A stretch of 64,000 nucleotides of DNA, taken from contig NC_081409.1 of assembly GCF_030272615.1 (NCBI RefSeq), forward strand, positions 476,504,573-476,568,572, written 5' to 3'. The notes beneath the pieces were generated by a model. That model saw nothing but the letters and a program-made list of their open reading frames with translations. It had not been told where the DNA came from and did not search any database. Origin of the DNA: Cryptomeria japonica (taxonomy: Eukaryota > Streptophyta > Pinopsida > Cupressales > Cupressaceae). The stretch's first letter is position 1; the number at the start of each line of letters is the position of its first letter. This document shows, piece by piece, positions 1 through 12,806 of the stretch. Made by a program: the position numbers and the translations under genes.

Positions 1-1895
1 CCACCTACCTGATAAAAATCATCATATGAACTATTGTTCCAAAGAGGATAAGAGGGTTGGATAGTTTCAAATTCATCCTTGGCACCATCTCCAACTAAAG
101 CTTCATGTGTGGGTGCTTTATTGGACTCCATCTAGAATGAGTACCTAATAGGACAACCTCTTGTAAGGACAAAGCTCTGGCTTTTCTTATTGATCTCTTG
201 CTAAAGGACTACCACCTTATCATCTTGTTGGCTGCAAAGGTCCATCTCCTGTGACTGACTTGATGAAAAAATGGCAACCTCTTCAGTATGAGCATGTTAT
301 TCATGGCTAACCTCACTTAGAGGTGTTGGTTTGGCATCCCAACTGGTACAAAAATTCTCTAAGTTATTCCAAAATATTTCCTCCTCAATGTCTTCTTCAC
401 TTCTCTGAGAAGGAGGACTGACTTTAGGCCTAATGCATCTCTCACCAAGCTCTGATAAAACATCAGCAATATTCTCTTCAAGTATAGGCTCTGATTTGAG
501 AACTTGTTCAACTTGAACAACAACCTCTTGTACCAGATCGTCATCCTCTTCTTTATGTTGCACAAGAACTTGACTTGCCATTGATGTATGCACACTTCCT
601 TCATCTTGATCATAAAAACAAGGAAGTTCATCAGCTATGAAGTTGAAAACTTTGAGATCATTACCTTCATCTTGTTGTCCCAATTTATTTGTTAGCATTG
701 AACATGACACAACCTCCTCTTCTTCACCAAAAAATGGAAGTTTAGTGAGTAAATCAGATGACACCTCCTGTTATAAATTAAATTCTTTCTCTATAGCTTG
801 CTGCTCCAACATTTTAAGCTCAGTATAGCATCTTTCTTGAGATTTGAGAGGACCCACTAGTTCATATTATGAAGCTTCTTCAGATGATATAAGGCAAATA
901 GGTTCTTCAAAAGGATTCTCTTGGTGAATTGTATGTTGTACTTGTTCACATAGTACATCTGGTATAAAGGATAAAGAATTGAACATAAGAATGTCGAATT
1001 CAAAAAATGGGTTTGGAAAAACATCAATGGAGTTAACCTCTGACTCGGGTTCTTATGATAAGGATGTCCCTCTAAACCTAGGAATAACAACTTTAGAAGC
1101 CTCAAAACATTCATCTTTCACAAAACACATTGTGTTGAATATGGGAACCTCTTTTCCAATCAAGGGATTTGGAAAGGTAACACCAGGATGAGCTTTTTGA
1201 TTAGGTATAGGTTCCTGTGATAAAATTGAGTCTCTAAAACTATGAACAAAAAGCTTCGAAGACTGAAGAGAAACTTTGTTTAAAACTTGGTAATTTACAT
1301 GTAGAAACCTCTTTCTCAGTAGGTTGATTTGGAATACAAGGTACTGATTGAACTTGTTGCCTCTGAACTTGAGCAAGTAGGAACTTTATCTGACCATCTC
1401 TTGTAGCAAGATCTTCTTCATGCCTCTTGTGCTACTCCATCAAATATTTCTTATGAAGTTGCTCTTGATGAGCCAACTCTTCTTTCTCATGGAGATAAGC
1501 TTGATAGGACCATTCTTCCCACCGTAAATCAAGCTCATGTTGTCTCTTAATATTTTCCATCTTCTCATTAAAATTTTGCAATATACTTTCCATGGATAGT
1601 TGCTCATTATGAAGGCTCTGCAATTTGACTTCTATCTCACTAAACTCTGAAGCATTCTAATTTGGATCAAAAATACCCTCTTGAGGTTGATTATAAGCAT
1701 GATTAGGTTTCCATGAGGGCTAAGGAATGGTGGGTGGGTGGTAAGCATATTGAGTATGTTCGTTATCTATTTTCAATGAGTTATTTTCATAAAAACTAAC
1801 ATTTGGTTGGTTGGATATGGTTGGTAAGAGCATGAAGGAGCTACATTCTCATGGTATGGAGGATAGTAATATGGATTTCCTTGAAAACTTGACAT
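1..1895 (-). pseudogene. Gag-like retroelement protein, decayed, 3' part off window
   Basis: On the minus strand a coding stretch begins with ATG at 1895 (MSSFQGNPYYYPPYHENVAP) and can be followed with frame changes to the window edge. It has a Tyr/Pro-rich N-terminus and then a long charged coiled-coil-like segment (about 1432-1680), rich in Glu, Gln, Lys and His (HNEQLSMESILQNFNEKMEN). An acidic segment with many Glu/Asp/Val residues follows at 297-764. Several stops (near 1431, 1052, 296) break it. I do not recognise a zinc knuckle or protease in the visible part. The composition and the PBS-like leader found beyond transposon copy A (15906-16045) suggest the gag start of a leftward LTR retrotransposon whose pol lies to the left. 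A low-copy coiled-coil host gene is the alternative. Confidence 0.45.
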
Positions 1896-1990
1896 CTTTA
1901 ATCATTAAAGGAGCTGGAAATTAAAATGGAAGAATTACTTGATCTTTGAAACCAGTTGATGAACTTTGAGTCACAGAGATTACTTTAGTG

Positions 1991-2480
1991 GCGAATATTC
2001 ACCAAAGGTGAATTTTTCATGTCGACCATGTCGGAAATGGTGAATATTTTGTACTGACTAGGGGTGGCCATCTCGCCAGAACATTATCAATTTCCGTCAA
2101 AGTCATGGCCCAATCGCCATATGTTTTATGCAATTAAATGTTTCTATGCGATGATTTTGCCAATACAATATATGGTGGACACACGGTAAACTTAATTTTT
2201 TCACCTACACTCTCCGAGGTTGCCTTAATAGATGACCTTAATTCGCCTATAGACATGTGAAGATTTGTTAGCCAGGGGGACCCAATTCGCCCGACATCTT
2301 GCCGACGCATGTCTCCATTCACCCCAACTTTTTCCAACTATATTGTATTCACCTATTATTTGGATGACCTATAATTGCCTCGAAACTTACATAAGTCGTA
2401 TTTGGATGACCTATAATCACCTCAAAAATTACATAAGTCGTGCTATAGTTATGCGGGATTCGCCAAATATTTGTATACCA
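1991..2480. repeat. Left subterminal TTCGCC/ATTCACC motif cluster, copy A
   Basis: Short degenerate motifs of the form A/T-TTCGCC, TTCACC or TTGCC and their complements (GGCGAA, GGTGAA) recur many times in this stretch, for example GGCGAATATTCACC at 1990-2003, TCGCC at 2073 and 2113, TTCGCC at 2241 and 2286, and TTCGCC at 2459. Such clusters at the ends of hAT and Mutator-type elements are known transposase-binding sites. That role here is inferred. The same motif class returns at the right end. Confidence 0.5.
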
Positions 2481-2502
2481 TATAAAATTCCCACAAAATT
2501 TG

Positions 2503-2525
2503 CTATATAAGGTTTGGTATAAATA
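2503..2525 (+). promoter_or_regulatory. TATA box(es) of transposase, copy A
   Basis: CTATATAAGG is followed a few bases later by GGTATAAATA. Both are kept in copy B at 39386-39406. The transcript would start about 25-30 bases downstream, near the ATCTCAACAC stretch, and run through the leader intron to the ATG at 2761. Confidence 0.5.
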
Positions 2526-2662
2526 TATGCAAAGATCAGATCTATCTCAACACAATCTGGTGGGTTCTAGGCTCTGGATTCTGATCAATAGTGAAGTTTC
2601 AAACCAAGGAAAATCATTGTTGTTGACTGCATTGGCAACTGCTAGTGACCTAAAGCCTAAAG

Positions 2663-2743
2663 GTGAGTGGTCATATTTTTAAAGTGGTATATTATACATT
2701 AGTCTATTATTGCTTCTTCAACAAATTGATATTTTTTTGGAAG
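2663..2743 (+). other. Leader intron of transposase, copy A
   Basis: A good donor, AAG|GTGAGT, lies at 2663. A pyrimidine-rich tract ending in GGAAG lies just before the exon that opens with CCTTTATTTCATTGGAG and the ATG at 2761. Copy B has the matching donor and a better acceptor (TTTTTTTGCAG) but a longer intron, about 225 versus 81 bases. Confidence 0.45.
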
Positions 2744-2760
2744 CCTTTATTTCATTGGAG

Positions 2761-5463
2761 ATGTCGAATAGGAAGAGGGGTAGGAAACCTGAATGTGGGG
2801 AAGGTTAGGAGAGGCCAACAAAAAGTAGGAATGTTGTCTTCATACTTTGGCATTGGAAAATATTGTGGTGAAAATCAGGAAGGTACATCATCACAAGTAC
2901 AAGTACAAATTCGCCACCTGCACCGCATGTTGAAGATGGTGGCGAACCTGATATCTCAGATCAGGATGTTCTTGAACAAGATTATCAGGTAGATACCCAA
3001 GTTAGCCAGAATGATATAATCTACTTGGGTGATAATGCCATTGATGATAATGCACGGAAGGGGAAAAGAAAAGCCATATCAAAAAAGGGTGAACCACAAT
3101 AAAAAAAAATCGAGAGTGGGATATGTCGGTGAGGAATTTTCAAATTAATTAGGCATCAAAGTATCCATTCATTGAACCAGTGGAGAATCCAATTGAAGGT
3201 GAGCCTCCAATAGAATGCAAGTGTAAGATTTTCACTTGAAAACATAACAAGGAAATTAGGTTGCAGCTAAAATTTGACACCATAGAAAAGCATATGGGTT
3301 AAGTTTATAAAAAATAAATGATAGATGGGGTTGAAAAATTAGTGATAAGATGGAAAACAAAGGAGGAATGTAAGCATGTGGGGAATGCCAAAGAGTATTA
3401 TTTTCATGAGAAATTACAGACAAAGCTTGTTGAAGTTAAAGGTTCTATTGAAGTTGTTTTTGGAAAAGCAATGCAAATAGAACAACTGGGAAAAGTTTTT
3501 TAGTTAAGCGTTGTTTTTTATATTTTGAGTAGAGGGCGTGCTATGACAAATTTCCCATCAATTAGTAGTTTATTATAGTTTTTGAAAGTTCCTAACTATC
3601 CTAGCATACACTAGTTAGTAAACAGTGGATGGGAATGGGCAAGTTGTCTTGCTGAGGTTGAAAAAGAAGATGTACAGGAAAAAATAAGAGAGTCAAATTT
3701 CATTGCATTTTCTTTAGACAAAGTTATGGCAGTAGACAATACTTCATGGGTATGCATGCATATTTATACTGTAGAGAATCATACCCACCAACCTCATCTA
3801 CTATCTATTGCTAAAATGAAGGAGAGTGCGACAACGGAAAATTTATTTCAACTAGTAAAGAGAAGTTTAATTGAATATGGAGATATGGATGACATGACAG
3901 TAGCCAAAAAATTGGTTTGTGTTGGAGCAGATGGAGCTTTAGTAATGAAAGGTCACAGGAATGGTCTTTGTACAAATATTGAAACTTCATCTGCACCGTA
4001 CATTACTGCAATTCACTGCATGGCTCACAGAATGAATCTAGCTTTTGGAATTGTGAGCAAGTTTGCTTCGGTTAAAAAAATTTCAATTTCAATTAGAGAG
4101 CCCTACTCACACTTATGTTGAAGTCCCAAGCGATTTATAGAATTTCAACACTTTGCAAATGGATTAACTGATGGGAACAAGCTTCTCAAGGATAATGATA
4201 CCAGATGGATCTCTTTGGATGGTCTAGTGCATCGAGTGTTTTAAGAATATCCATCCTTGATTGGACTATTTCACACAACTCACGACGAATCAAATCAATC
4301 AAAATTTCCTGAACTTCTTGGTAGGTTGAGTAATTTAGAGACACTCTTAAATTTAGTAGCTCTTCTGCCCATGCTAGAGGAAATGAGGAATATTATGAAG
4401 GCTTCCCAAAAAGCAGCTCTGTATATTGCAGAATATGCTACGCTACGTAAGATGACATGCATGACCCTCGACAATCTCTATCAAAATCAACCAACACTAT
4501 CTGATGAAAAATTTGTTAAGTGGCGGACACTCACAGATTTGAACAATCCTGATAACTTTTTACAAATCGGTGCAAATGGGGAGGTATGTGCCAATGTACA
4601 GGGAGTTGAGATACCAATGCACTTCTATGCCACGGTCGACCCCTAGGAACCAGGAAAGCACCCCAGGAAGCAAAAAGCAAGAGTTACAAGGGAAGATTTT
4701 GACAAGATTCTTGACACTGTAACTACTTCTATGGATAAAATTGCATATGATCTTTCCTCACAAATTAGAAACAGAATCCCTCCTGACAACCTACTCGAAG
4801 CCATGTCTATTGTGTTTCCTCATTATTGGAGCTTCAATAATGCAGCTGATTTTCAAAGTAAGCTACTACTTTGATAAAACAATTTTGCATATCCAAAGAA
4901 TTGAATGGAGTAACTATAAATGGAATATTAGACGAAAATCATCTTTGAGAGCAATCATCTGGTTTTGCATACATTGTGAAAGAACAATATGCCAAAATGG
5001 AGAACCCCCGTGAAGAGGGATCAGTAACAAGGCTTTGGAAATCTATAGCTGAGAACTCAACGTTGCATGATTCAATGCTAGAATATGTGAAGCTTGTTGA
5101 TTTATGGCTTACCATGATATTAGGTTCTGTGGGAGATGAGAGAGTTTTCAGTGCTTTGGGGTTCCTAAAATCAAAGCTAAGAAACAAACTAGACAAAAAT
5201 TTAGAAAATTGCTTGAGGCTCTATACATCTAGGTATGATGTCCACACTTTTCCTTACGATAGGGCACTACAAATCTGGAGGTCCAAATGTGAAATAAGAG
5301 GTTTGGGCAACACTTCAAACCAAAGTGGGACTATTGACTCATGTACTGGACCTACTAGTAGCATTGAGATGCAGTTCAGCGAAGGTATGCAGACTCAGAG
5401 TAAAGAAACCATAGACAAGAATCAAGAAAGCATTGAATTTGATGAGGATGAATGGCAACTATA
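2761..5463 (+). pseudogene. hAT-superfamily transposase (ZNF862/DUF4371-like), copy A
   Basis: The likely start is ATG 2761 (MSNRKRGRKPE), after a leader intron. The order of parts is a basic N-terminus, an acidic linker, a BED-like zinc-finger region near 3140-3300 (CKCKIFT then KHNKE and HMG), and the transposase core. The core has VMAVDNTSW (first Asp, about 3733), VGADGALVMKGHRNG (about 3925) and CMAHRMNLAF (about 4017), with WISLDG near 4207. The C-terminal hAT dimerisation domain reads SVGDERVFSALGFLKSKLRN (about 5130). The enzyme would cut and paste the element in the nucleus. In-frame stops occur near 3240, 3300, 3503, 4121, 4240 and 4645, so it is dead as read. The VGADGA...GHRNG signature resembles the ZNF862-type hAT proteins rather than Ac or Tam3. 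It converges with the accessory gene at 6312-10432. Confidence 0.85.
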
Positions 5464-6311
5464 AGAGATTGGTATTTATTAATCTTATTACTGTATCTCA
5501 TCATTCATATTGCAAAAGCATATTACTTTTTGCAATTAGAATTTAATATTTATTTGTAATTGTATTTTTCAACTTTCTATTTCTAGATTTAAAATAGCAT
5601 AATAAAAAAAAACCATAATGTGTTTATTGATACAAAGATGTTTATTCTTTATTTATACATGTTTGAGTCTCAAATTTGTGTGATACATTTTAGAACCATA
5701 TGATACAATTCATTCAATAGTAATACACATGTCGAGAACTTATATTTTCATTAATTATTTCAAAATATAGCCATATGATACAATTCATTCAATAGTAATA
5801 GACCAATCTATGTGATTCTCCATGACAATTGCAAAAGTGAATACAAAGTTTCAGAACCCTTTGCAAATGACCCAGAATTCCCTTTTATAGAAACAAGGGA
5901 GAAACAACAGCTTCAGGTCAAATTGCAAGTTTGCAACATGTGAAGACTGAACATCAAAATCACAAACTCAGCACAGGTTTATATGGCCATCACAGGCCGT
6001 ATTAGCAATTTAACATCTGCTACATGTTTGATGTCTCCTGTTCAAAAAATAGAGTTCAAAATTAAATATTAATTCATGCCATGACAAATTAAACATAGAT
6101 AATAGTAGTGCCTAAAACCTACTAATCAAAAATAAAGAAATACATAAATGTTAAAGCAAGGGAGAATTTGAGAATACAAATTTACTGGCTGAAGTTTTGC
6201 ACTGTGCATCATAGATTCATAGGCTGGATTAGCAAAATAGCAAACAACAAAAACATAAAACCTTGAAATTAAGAATAAAAGAAGAAAATTGTGCAATACA
6301 TACTATGATTC
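5464..6311. other. Shared 3' intergenic region, copy A
   Basis: This is AT-rich DNA between the convergent transposase and accessory genes. It is conserved in copy B (42470-43361), including the GAACCCTTTGCAAATGAC and CCCTTTTATAGAAA stretches. A direct repeat, CATATGATACAATTCATTCA, occurs at about 5698 and 5771. I see no coding signal; it probably holds both polyadenylation regions. Confidence 0.5.
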
Positions 6312-9300
6312 TTAAGAATTATGTGCCAGTTTTTGTAGGGCGCTCCACTCTTCATCTGATGGAAGGTCAATATTCTGTAAACTGTGGAAAGTCAACTCCA
6401 AATTCATCAACATTCCATATTTAGAAGAATTACTTGACATCACTGTTTCATCCAATACCGAATTTAGAGTTGTAAATGGCTGGATGAATTCTAGAAAGCT
6501 TTTGGGAGTTGTGTCCTTTGGAAGCAAGTCTAAATCAAACTTAATTTTTATCTCCATGCTTTTTTTGTAAGCTTCTTCTCCAATTAATTTATTTGATGTG
6601 TCAATAGGGTTAGGCAAACCAAGTTTAATCAAATTATTTTTCTTTTCTTGCAACTTCAATATCTTTTTTCCACAACTTTCCATAACTTTTGTTGTTTCCC
6701 TTAGCTTCTGGCATTTTTGAATGATGGATGATGTCTTAATTATGGCATCAATGCAGCTCTTAATTCCCTTGGATGCCAAGTAGCTGTCACTGGAACTATA
6801 GACTATTTTCAGAATCTTTTTTGCCATTTCCTCTTTTGAATAAAAATGTGTGCTCTTCTCATAGTGCCCTTTGATTTTTATTAAAATTAGTCTCATTCAC
6901 ACAAATTCTCACTCCTCTACATTATTTGCCGCCAAATGTTTTCTTGTATATACTTTGTTGTATTTTTCATATTATCTTTCAATCTATCCTCCAGAGTTTT
7001 TATTTTATCATTTGCATTGTGCATGTCTTCTTTCATTTGTGCACATTTTTTTCTTTCTTCCTCTACTTCCTCTCGCAAATGTTTTTCTTTTTCCTTCCCA
7101 TGATTCAATAGGTCCTATAATTTTTTCATTTCGGCGGCAGAAAACTCATAACTTTTGTATAATTTTTAAAAACTGGCTTTTTCCTCAACAATTTTTTTAC
7201 TGCTTTGAACTAGTTTTTCTATCAGGTCCTTCAATTCTGCATCCTTCTTCTCCTGCTCTACAATTTCTATTGCAAAGCCCAAATTTTTTATCCTTTTCTG
7301 TAAATCATTGCACTTGCTATCTACTGCTTTCCTCCTTGATTTTTCATTTTCCAGGTCTACCTGTAACTTTTCTATTTGTTTCTCCAATTTATTTCTTTCT
7401 CTCTCCACCTTTAGCAGTGAAGTGTAAACCACTTCATTAGTCCTTTTTGACACACTAATTTTGTCCACATTATGTACTTTGGAAAAATCCATTTGGAGGG
7501 TACTAACTTGAAATTGAGAGGGATCTATCTGACTGTGTGGTGGATTTTTATCTTTAGATGGGCCCAGGGGCATAACAACCATGAACTACATCATATCTTT
7601 CTGTGGGTCATATGTTGGAAATACCCTGTTCCTTGTAGGTTGTTTGTTTACAACTTCAGACACGGAAACCCTATGAAATTTATTTATTTTTCTTAATTTT
7701 CTTTTGTTGTGTGTTCATATTTTTCATAGTAATCACAAAATTGAAAATATAGGCTTGCTGAAGCAATTGAATGTTTGAAAGGTGACATAGGAATACCATA
7801 GGCTCTAGTTCCACTTATTCCTGTGGTTTTAACTCATGCTTGATGAGGATTACCAACAACAGTTCCTAATGTTGTCCCACTCCCATTGGCACTTTCATGT
7901 GTAGTTTTCATAGTCTTTTGAGGTGTGTGATCTAAAGCCGCAAATGATTGATTTGTAGTGTCAGTGGCACTTGATATAGGATTCTCAATAGTATGAGATT
8001 GAGTATCTACCTCTAGTGGCCTCTTGCAAGAGATATTTTGTTGTTTCCCTTGTCCAACACCAAGACAACTAGTATCAGCAGTAGTACCCATGCCAACCCC
8101 ACCAATCACAACGACACTTGACTGAACAATAATAGGAATAATATCCCCATATTCCCCACCAGTGGTAGTGGCACTTGATTCACCACCAATGGGAATACCA
8201 TGATGTAGTGGTGGTTGTGGATTTGAACCTGAAACAAATGTAGGTGGACCCTAAGGGTAATGAGTAGTACCTATCCCTGATGAATCTAAAGAATCAAGTC
8301 CAATGATTGGTTTATAAGGATCTTTTGATTTTGACTGTGATGGAAGTTGTACCTGAAGTGGATACCAAATGCCCTCTCCTCTGGGACCTAGACCACCACC
8401 TTCAAAACCCATTTTTTCCACAAGGTTTGCCCCTTTGCTATATTTTTCTTTCATGGACTCACTGAATCCACCTAATATTTTAGGGATTGTAGTAGTTGTT
8501 GGAGGGGGCTCAATGACAACCTCATGCTCATCATCATCTTCAATCCTACCATGCTCCATATCCCACAATTTGCTAAACTCTGCATCCTCATCGATGCTCT
8601 CAAATTCTGCACTTGTCTTTGGTTCATTGAGATTCCTCCTCATAGTCCAAAAATCATTTATTTTGGTTTGAGTGAAATAATTCTCTTTACATTCGTGCTG
8701 AATTGATTTGGGAATAGATTTGTTAGATGGATTAGCATATTTTAGGTAGAAATTGTAGGACCTCCTATTTTGGATGCCTTGGCCCTCCTCTGTTGTCCTT
8801 TCTGCGTGCATTTGCAATGCCATAATTTGTGATGAAATTTCTTCTATTGAAATGTTATTGTCAGCTACAATTTTCTCCATCTCTTTTTTAACCTCATCCC
8901 AAGAGTCCATGTTTCTAAGCTTTTCTAGCAATGGTTTACTTTCATGTTGACATAACGCTGAAGAGTTCCCATTTTTATTAAGCCTTGCTTGAACTACACT
9001 GATTGGATCATACTGCCAGAGACCCTCAACACTGAAGAGTTCCCATTTTTCTTAAGCCTTGCTTGAACTACACCGATTGGATCATCACCAAAGTTAAAAA
9101 CTATCAAAAAATCATGTGCCACATTGAATGCTTTTCTCTCAAATGTGAACCCTCCACATGAGAAAGGCAAGGAAGAAAATATGCTCTTCTTTTGCTGACC
9201 ATGGAAGTGCCTATCGGTGCTCTCCAATTGTCGTACATACTCTAATGCAAATACCCTCTTTGTCACATGTATTAGAAGTCTATATGGTGTTACTGTCGAT

Positions 9301-10432
9301 CCGTAAAACCTTAACACAGTGAATTCTTTCATGAAGAATCAGTCAGCCAATTCTATTTGACTTCCGAGTTGAATGCAATCTCTACAAGACACAGTCAACC
9401 TAGGCATTGGACTGCTTGTAATTTCATTATACATTGGTGCCAAAAAGAAGTCTACAAAATGGTTGTAGTTCTTTCTATTATCATGCATCGTTATCTTTGG
9501 CGTCCAATCATATATTGGACACTCTATTCTCTTCCTAGTCTTCTCATCAATCTTATAGCTCACAATTTGAAACTTGTTGGTCTCGAATATTGCACGATAC
9601 TTGGATAGAAGGAGATAGCACAAGTAGAATGAGAACCTAAATGTCTTACAGGAACCTTTTTTGATCATTAGTAATTGTTTTTGCATGGATTTTACAATGT
9701 GCTCAATAAAATTATCTCTTATTGGCTGACCTGCACAATGGATATTATAAATCATTTCAAGAAGGCTTGCACCCACTTCCCTATCATTTTTCAATCCCAG
9801 GCAAAACGACAGCAAGGAAATAGTATCCCGAACCTATGGAACAAAAATGTTAGAATCATAAGGAGGCCTATGATCCTAATCCAACACAATACCAGTACCA
9901 CTCTTTATTAGAGCTTTGACAAATGAATCTCTACGACTTGGATCGAGACTCTCATAATTCCCTACCAACTTTTCAAGGTCAATTTGGGCGTTTGAGTTTT
10001 GAGCTTCAAATCCTAGGTTCAACAAACGAGCAAATTCTCCCTCGTTTATGGATAGAATTTCCTCTTTTGTATTTTTATTGACAGTTGCTTTTTTATCTTC
10101 ATCATAATTTTGGCACAAACCATGACAAAATCAGGGCAAGGGAATACTTCAGGTAACACCATGCTTCCCAATCCAACATCCCATGATGTAATTTTATTTG
10201 TTTTTTGTTGTAACATTGGGTTGAAAATAGTAAATTTTGCCCTGGATGCATCCCCCGCCTTACTAGACAATGTATATCTAATATCTATGATACGCTTTTC
10301 ACCATGGATAGCAAGGTCATAAATATCATGGTATTCATCAGTGAAACCTGGTGTTTTAACCAGTTTGGTTAGGTACATTTTGTTTTTCACTTGGCTTCTT
10401 GTTGAACTACTACTTCCCATTTTCCCCATCAC
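6312..10432 (-). pseudogene. Large G-patch and coiled-coil accessory protein, copy A
   Basis: This leftward gene would encode roughly 1300 residues. The start is ATG 10432 (MMGKMGSSSSTRSQ). In order it has an unrecognised N-terminal region of about 500 residues (10432-8995); a G-patch motif near 8370-8460 (KGANLVEKMGFEGGGLGPRG); a Ser/Thr/Pro/Gly-rich linker (8250-7834); a long coiled coil (7582-6917) with heptads such as LEKQIEKLQVDLENEKSRR; and a C-terminal region ending near 6312. G-patches usually bind RNA or RNA helicases, so nuclear RNA handling is inference. Lesions include a one-base loss in a T run near 10108, a stop near 9875 and the 74-bp duplication at 8958. I know no transposon family with this protein. 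Its conserved place in both copies makes it cargo, not a host gene. Confidence 0.7.
8958..9085. repeat. 74-bp tandem duplication in accessory gene, copy A
   Basis: CTGAAGAGTTCCCATTTTT begins at 8958 and again at 9032, with the following bases through GATTGGATCAT also repeated. Copy B has a single unit (near 46011). Since 74 is not a multiple of three, the duplication shifts the reading frame of the accessory gene. Confidence 0.85.
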
Positions 10433-10750
10433 TATTATTGTTAATAATTCAAAACAATTCTAGATAAAAACCTGAAAATGCTAACCCTCAAATTGGACCA
10501 CGAGATTACCAAAAGCAAAAAAGGTGGGATCTAGATGTTCTAGATTTTACCCAGAAATTGGAATTTCTATTTCACTAGATTGGCACAGACAATCTCTATT
10601 GCAACTTGCATTCCTCAATCTAGTAGATGTTTTTGAATCTCCCTCAATTTATGAGTTTGACCAAGAAATGAAAGACAATTATGATTTACGAGTCTCTTAT
10701 TTTCAAAACTCTGAAAAGTAGAAAAGTAAAACCTAAAGGGCAAAATATCT

Positions 10751-10940
10751 AGAATCGTGTTGTAATTTTATTAATTACTATTAATAACTATTTGATGCCG
10801 AAGGACAAAACATTCATTACTTCAGTATAAATTCCGAGGACATTAAGAATCATGTTGTAATTTTATTAATTATTATTAATAACTATTCGATGCCGAAGGA
10901 CAAAACATTCACTACTTCAGTATAAATTCTGAGGACATTA
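10751..10940. repeat. 95-bp tandem duplication upstream of accessory gene
   Basis: Two units start with AGAATC(G/A)TGTTGTAATTTT at 10751 and 10846 and share GATGCCGAAGGACAAAACAT. Copy B keeps one unit (about 47701-47790). It lies in the probable promoter region of the leftward accessory gene. Confidence 0.85.
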
Positions 10941-10944
10941 AATG

Positions 10945-12200
10945 TAATACGTTCAATTCCGGGAAAATTTCTCCCAAATGTGTTCACTTCCCACATTCGG
11001 GTTGAAATCCACCCTAATCCATTGATCTTTCTCATCCAATGGACAAGGGACCAAGGTACCTGTTGTGACTTTACGGGTCTGTTTAATAATTTTAAACTTC
11101 CACCCAAAAAAGGGCTTAATAGACTTAATTATATTTAATTAAATTTAAAACATTTCAATTATGGGTGAAGTTCTCCCAAATGCATCCACTTCCCACATTC
11201 GGGCTGAAATCCACCCTAAGTCGTTGATCTTTTCTCATCCAACGGACGAGGGACCAAGGTACTTGTTGTGACTTTACGGGTCTGTTTTTTAAGTTTGTTT
11301 AATAATTTTAAAATTCCACCCAAAAAAGTGCTTTATAGACTTAATTATATTTAATTAAATTTAAAACATTTCAATTATAGGCAAAGTTCTCCCAAATGTG
11401 TTCACTTCCCACATTCGGGTCGAATTCCACCCTAAGCCATTGATCTTTGCTCATCCAATGGACGATGGTACCTGTTGTCAGTTATCATGGGTCCCATGAC
11501 TTCTGCTAGTTTTCGGGCACATCACCATACTCGTGTCACTTTTCCGGGCAAAGTTCTCAGAAATCTGTTCCCTTCCCACATTCACCCCAAAATCCACCCT
11601 AAGTCGTTGTTTTTTGTTCATCCAACGGTCAATGGTACCTGTTTTTAGATGTAGTGGGTCCCACGACTTCTGCCATTTTTCTGGCATGTCACCATACTCA
11701 TGTCACTTTTCGGGTTTGATTTTTAAGTCTATTTAATCATTTTAAACCTCCACCCAAAAAAAAGTTTTATAGACTTAATTATATTTAATTAAATTTAAAA
11801 TTTCCAATTCTGGGTGAAGTTCTCAGAAAGGTGTTCACTTCCCACATTCGGGCTGAAATCCACCCTAGCCGTTGATCTGTGTTCATCCAACGGTCGATGG
11901 TACCTGTTTTCAGATGAAGTGGGTCCCACGACTTCTGCCATTTTTCTAGCACGTCACCATACTCGTGTCACTTTTCGAGTCTGTTTTGAAGTCTATTTAA
12001 TCATTTTAAAATTCCGCCTAAAAAAGAGATTTATAGTCTATAGACTATAGACTTAATTCTATTTAATTAAATTTAAAATGTTCAATTCTGGGTGAAGTTC
12101 TCATAAATGTGTTCATTACCCACATTTGGGCCAAAATCCACCCTAAGTCGTTGATCTTTGCTCATCTGACGGACAATGATACTTGTTGAGAACTTGAGTG
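10945..12200. repeat. Spacer array of six 165-280 bp modules, copy A
   Basis: Six modules each contain a TTCTC-cA-AAATGTGTTCACTT-like stretch, CCCACATTCGGG, AAATCCACCCTAAG, a (C)CGTTGATCT...CATCCAACGG inverted pair, usually GGTACCTGTTG, and often TTTATAGACTTAATTATATTTAATTAAAT. Anchors lie near 10990, 11198, 11410, 11574, 11842 and 12120. Copy B has three. The modules sit between the accessory gene promoter and the P1/P2 genes, so a regulatory role is possible but unproven. The palindrome is best seen at 11867-11893. Confidence 0.75.
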
Positions 12201-12242
12201 TTGTCAGATGTCATCCTTCCCATAATAAGAGACATTTAAATT

Positions 12243-12350
12243 TTAAAGATGTGCAATAGTTTGAGATAACTATTAAACATAATGTTAATATTATTTGTAA
12301 TTAAAGATGTGCAATAGTTTGAGATAACTATTAAATATAATGTTAATATT
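12243..12350. repeat. 58-bp tandem duplication
   Basis: TTAAAGATGTGCAATAGTTT begins at 12243 and again at 12301. The two units differ at few positions. It lies just beyond the last spacer module, at the start of the segment where copies A and B stop being collinear. Confidence 0.8.
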
Positions 12351-12806
12351 AATTTTTAAATTTGAAATTAAAAAATAGTATAAAACATGAAACTTAGTTT
12401 CTAGAATAAAACAAATAACTAAATAAAAATATAAATTTTGATATACAATTTGAAAGGTAAAAGTTTAATATAAAAAAGAAAACATTCAATATTAAATCTA
12501 AAATATTAATTTAAAGTTTAACAAAATTGTTCAAAAATATGTTTACGATATATAATTTTAAAAAGGAATTTAAAAATATATATAAAAGTTCAACATAAAT
12601 TTAGTGTATTAATTAAAAAAAATGTGCAGTCCTCAACCTATTAAGGCGAGCAAATTTGGAAAGTACAAATGCCAAGGTGGTGATTAATTGTTGCAGAAGG
12701 AGTTGTCTGCGGCATGTTGCACGAACGGAGGAAGGGGGAGATGGCAGGAAATCTTTTTCTTGATCTCATAGCATTAATGCTTTATCGTGCACATTCATTA
12801 CCCGGC

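Noticed and set aside
6871-7440. 189-codon rightward Phe/Leu-rich frame
   Set aside because: Shadow of the antisense coiled-coil region; heptads read in reverse give Phe/Leu/Ser runs.
8251-8931. Host G-patch splicing factor gene
   Set aside because: The same gene lies at the same place in both transposon copies and has no introns, so it belongs to the element.
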